Positions 35,917 through 36,582 of a stretch of DNA of 36,582 bases are shown here, one piece after another. The notes under the pieces are model-generated. The model was not told where the DNA came from and made no database searches. It saw only the letters and a program-made list of their open reading frames with translations. Where the stretch lies: positions 1 through 36,582 of the forward strand of contig DULG01000083.1 in assembly GCA_012840485.1 (NCBI GenBank), written 5' to 3'. Each line of letters begins with the position of its first letter. The first letter of the stretch is position 1. The DNA comes from Clostridia bacterium (GTDB lineage Bacteria; Bacillota; Thermoanaerobacteria; Thermoanaerobacterales; Thermoanaerobacteraceae). Both the position numbers and the translations under genes were made by a program.

Positions 35917-36432
35917 ATGGATGTAATTGAACTAGCTGCTAATCTCATGGCCTTATCAGCAAGAACTGCTCCTAAGGCAACAGGAAAAGATTTTATAGAG
36001 ACAAAGGTCATCGCAGGTGAAGACCTTATAAAATTAAAAGAGGATATGATAAAATATGGAGAAGAAAGTGGAAAAAGAAATTTTGACAGAGATGCCAATA
36101 ATGTAGCCAATTCCAGCGCCGTGCTTTTAATTTCATTAAATAATCCAGAAAAAGTTGGATTAAACTGCGGAGCCTGTGGTTATAATCTTTGCACCAGTTT
36201 GCCAGATTTTAAAGAAGGCACAGAATTCTTGGGTCCTATATGCGCTTGGAGATTAATTGATTTAGGAATAGCTATAGGATCTGCAGTTAAAACTGCTAGC
36301 ATTTTAAATGTGGACAATCGGATAATGTATAGAATAGGAGTAAGCGCAAGAAGGTTGAAAATGATTGAGGGAGAAATTGTTGTCGGCATACCCCTTTCTG
36401 CTACTGGTAAAAACATATATTTTGACAGATAA
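35917..36432 (+). CDS. DUF2148 ferredoxin-domain protein
   Basis: A 171-residue cytoplasmic protein of unknown function. The cysteine motif GLNCGACGYNLC around residue 80 and a fourth Cys in GPICAWR near 108 should bind an iron-sulfur cluster. The C-terminus GVSARRLKMIEGEIVVGIPLS is typical of DUF2148. The family is spread through anaerobes. I choose ATG 35917, with GGAGGG 7 bases upstream, over an in-frame start 7 codons earlier. The preceding 120 bases contain repeated AAAAATTATTGCAAAA-like AT-rich sequence but no clear promoter. Confidence 0.85.
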   Translation: MDVIELAANLMALSARTAPKATGKDFIETKVIAGEDLIKLKEDMIKYGEESGKRNFDRDANNVANSSAVLLISLNNPEKVGLNCGACGYNLCTSLPDFKEGTEFLGPICAWRLIDLGIAIGSAVKTASILNVDNRIMYRIGVSARRLKMIEGEIVVGIPLSATGKNIYFDR

Positions 36433-36458
36433 AAATGCCAGGATTTAACCTGGCATTT
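36433..36458 (+). terminator. Terminator hairpin after the DUF2148 gene
   Basis: Perfect 10-base stem AAATGCCAGG / CCTGGCATTT with loop ATTTAA, directly after the stop. Only TTT remains before the repeat end at 36459, so its T tract appears cut short. Confidence 0.75.
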
Positions 36459-36582
36459 CAGTTTGTTGACAAAGCAAAATTTAAGCCCATGTTTTCCCAG
36501 TTTCGAAAGCAGGGGCTGTATATATCTGGATAAAATTTTCTTTAAAACTCCAAATAATGGATAAAAGTTTAAAGTATCTAAA
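36459..36582 (-). mobile_element. Probable end of an insertion sequence running off the window
   Basis: Positions 36459-36474 (CAGTTTGTTGACAAAG) are identical, in reverse orientation, to the right end of the element at 33129-33144. The sequence inside is different. A minus-strand reading frame enters from the window edge and stops 22 bases from the repeat end, as transposase genes often do. The IS family cannot be named from this fragment. Confidence 0.45.
36481..36582 (-). CDS. C-terminal fragment of a possible transposase
   Basis: Open for 33 codons from the window edge to TAA at 36483-36481, ending IQIYTAPAFETGKTWA. No conserved catalytic motif falls in this stretch and I do not recognise the family. 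It is called only because of its position just inside the shared repeat end; it could be a chance frame. Confidence 0.3.
   Translation of the reverse strand, partial: FRYFKLLSIIWSFKENFIQIYTAPAFETGKTWA

Overview
The window is low-GC, with AT-rich intergenic DNA, strong AGGAGG-type ribosome sites, a few TTG/GTG starts and many Lys/Glu-rich proteins. These traits, a hisZ-type histidine operon, an S-box, and a cyclic beta-1,2-glucan synthase resembling the Thermoanaerobacter italicus enzyme point to a thermophilic anaerobic Firmicute, most likely Thermoanaerobacter. The genus is an inference from gene content; no database search was made.

Layout. 1-1395 (-): end-truncated, membrane-anchored PIG-L deacetylase. 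1546-2481 (+): membrane dipeptidase. 2484-2590 (-): a compact promoter-to-terminator unit that looks like a roughly 70-nt small RNA. 2769-4007 (+): glyA. 4039-11533 (-): a complete hisZGDCBHAFIE operon from one strong promoter, closed by a bidirectional terminator shared with glyA. 11881-13315 (+): small accessory cluster of a Uma2-family nuclease and a MNT/HEPN pair. 13397-17346 (-): ABC ATPase, ABC-2 permease, GldG-like protein and DUF4340 protein. 17481-26123 (-): a 2880-residue cyclic beta-1,2-glucan synthase. 26230-29754 (-): corA, an RsmF-like rRNA methyltransferase and a Gfo/Idh/MocA oxidoreductase. 29854-32258 (-): metY-metX behind a SAM-I riboswitch. 32704-32862 (+): rubredoxin. 33266-35794 (+): a KdpD-like protein without a kinase domain, followed by an NhaC-type antiporter. 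35917-36432 (+): DUF2148 iron-sulfur protein. The last 124 bases look like the end of an insertion sequence.

How it works together. Much of the window is amino-acid metabolism: serine/glycine interconversion, the full histidine pathway except histidinol-phosphate phosphatase, and direct sulfhydrylation to homocysteine under SAM control. Envelope functions are the glucan synthase, the Gld-like ABC cassette, CorA, the antiporter and the anchored PIG-L protein.

Most unusual content. (1) A MITE-like element at 32881-33144 lies in the rubredoxin terminator. It has nested inverted ends, a 17-bp near-perfect flanking duplication, and a folded GC-rich core rich in GGA hairpin loops. Sixteen bases of its end recur at the apparent IS end at 36459, again directly after a terminator hairpin. 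(2) The candidate small RNA at 2484-2553 has a C-rich anti-Shine-Dalgarno segment that could pair with the start regions of glyA and rubredoxin. (3) A kinase-less KdpD sensor is paired with an NhaC antiporter instead of kdp genes.
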